This document shows positions 63,370-64,000 of a DNA stretch of 64,000 nt, one piece after another. How positions within the stretch are numbered: the stretch's first letter is position 1; every line of letters starts with the position of its first letter. Source of the stretch: an uncultured Pelagibacteraceae bacterium (GTDB taxonomy: Bacteria; Pseudomonadota; Alphaproteobacteria; Pelagibacterales; Pelagibacteraceae); NCBI GenBank assembly GCA_902615975.1, contig CACMRC010000001.1:62001-126000 (forward strand). Direction: 5' to 3'. The translations under genes and the position numbers were made by a program. Below the pieces are notes generated by a model that worked only from the letters and a program-made list of their open reading frames with translations, was not told where the DNA came from and ran no database searches.

Positions 63370-64000
63370 TTACATACCCATTCCACCCATTCCACCCATG
63401 CCGCCCATACCACCAGGCATTCCACCAGGCATTCCACCAGCAGCATCTTTTTCCTCTGGTTTGTCAGCGATCATTGCTTCTGTAGTTACTAATAATCCAG
63501 CAATTGAAGCAGCGTCTTGTAAAGCAGTTCTCACAACTTTAACTGGGTCTATGATACCCTTTGCAAACATATCACAATATTCTTCGTTTTGAGCATCGTA
63601 ACCGTTAGTTTTTTTCTTCTGCTCTAATAATTTACCAACTACCACTGAACCATCAACACCAGCATTTTTAGTAATTTGTCTAATTGGAGCTTCCAATGCT
63701 TTTCTCACAAGATCCACACCTGCTTTCTGGTCATCACCTTTTGCTTTAACTTTATCAAGTTCTTGAGCAGCGTAAAGAAGAGCGCAACCACCACCTGTTA
63801 CAATTCCTTCTTCAACAGCAGCTCTAGTTGCATTCAAAGCATCTTCAACTCTATCTTTTCTTTCTTTAACTTCAACTTCAGTTGCACCACCAACTTTGAT
63901 AACCGCAACTCCACCAGCTAACTTCGCAAGTCTCTCTTGAAGTTTTTCTCTATCATAATCAGAAGTAGTTTCCTCAACTTGTTGTTTGATTGAAGCACAC
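63370..64000 (-). CDS. groL: Chaperonin GroEL (C-terminal part)
   Basis: About 209 C-terminal residues; the gene runs off the right edge. '[20 protein letters not shown]' and '[18 protein letters not shown]' belong to the intermediate/equatorial region, and the protein ends in the flexible Gly-Gly-Met repeat tail (GGMPGGM...GGMGM). It is the 60 kDa folding chaperonin. A terminator follows the stop. Confidence 0.97.
   Translation of the reverse strand, partial: CASIKQQVEETTSDYDREKLQERLAKLAGGVAVIKVGGATEVEVKERKDRVEDALNATRAAVEEGIVTGGGCALLYAAQELDKVKAKGDDQKAGVDLVRKALEAPIRQITKNAGVDGSVVVGKLLEQKKKTNGYDAQNEEYCDMFAKGIIDPVKVVRTALQDAASIAGLLVTTEAMIADKPEEKDAAGGMPGGMPGGMGGMGGMGGMGM

Noticed and set aside
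63370-63435. GGM-type tandem repeat at the end of groEL
   Set aside because: This is the normal flexible GroEL C-terminal tail, not a genomic repeat element.
1-64000. CRISPR arrays, insertion sequences, prophage, integrase or attachment sites
   Set aside because: No spaced direct repeats, transposase, integrase or phage genes were seen, and gene content is uniform in composition.

Overview
This 64 kb window is AT-rich (about 70% A+T by eye), densely packed and almost without spacers. The class I lysyl-tRNA synthetase, the ActR/RegA regulator, a ChvI-ChvG/ahcY block, a SAM-II riboswitch before metX, and the very low GC with lysine/asparagine/isoleucine-rich proteins all point to a streamlined marine alphaproteobacterium of the SAR11 (Pelagibacterales) type. 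No IS element, prophage, CRISPR array, rRNA or tRNA gene is visible, and no stretch over 300 bases lacks a gene.

Layout. 1-0.65 kb: 5' part of metX (minus strand) behind a SAM-II riboswitch. 0.75-2.7 kb: hisC-like aminotransferase and tyrA. 2.7-6.3 kb (minus): trkH, ampG and a cytoplasmic-looking NlpC/P60 peptidase. 6.4-9.9 kb: class I lysS, pyrD, rpmB, and a queuosine-precursor-type transporter. 9.9-13.0 kb (minus): a polyamine operon (PLP decarboxylase, deoxyhypusine-synthase-like enzyme, agmatinase). 13.2-24.2 kb: actR/regA, bioY, polA, chvI-chvG, ahcY, tsaE, amgK, murU, gpmA and a transglycosylase-like lipoprotein. 24.2-31.4 kb: an RND efflux pair, mercaptopyruvate sulfurtransferase, msrA, an EamA permease, a 3-methyladenine glycosylase and a DUF1330 protein.

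31.5-47.9 kb is a purine acquisition and catabolism island. It holds guanine deaminase, xanthine dehydrogenase (two subunits), a membrane urate oxidase PuuD, HIU hydrolase, OHCU decarboxylase, allantoinase PuuE, allantoicase and ureidoglycolate lyase. With these are a purine phosphoribosyltransferase, a BMP/nucleoside-type ABC importer, a second CDA-fold deaminase and an NCS2 permease. Together they give a complete route from guanine/xanthine to glyoxylate plus urea. PuuD lacks the usual C-terminal cytochrome c domain, and a free small cytochrome c is encoded at the edge of the same island.

48-64 kb is mixed housekeeping and stress: hsp20 with a heat-shock sigma promoter and a ROSE-like leader, oligopeptidase B, a membrane J-protein, a GT9 glycosyltransferase, a DapA-family aldolase/lyase, cfa, a very lysine-rich coiled-coil protein, tldD-pmbA, an FAD oxidoreductase, a YczE/YitT-like membrane protein, typA/bipA, a 38-residue basic protein and the 3' part of groEL.

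Compaction shows in 1-4 nt overlaps between co-directional genes, repeated 4-nt tail-to-tail stop-codon overlaps, and several promoters whose -10 box lies only a few bases before the start codon. I did not find a convincingly new multi-gene system. The best leads are the split urate oxidase, the ROSE-like leader with its RpoH promoter, a shared terminator module after two transcription units, and the likely leaderless promoters.
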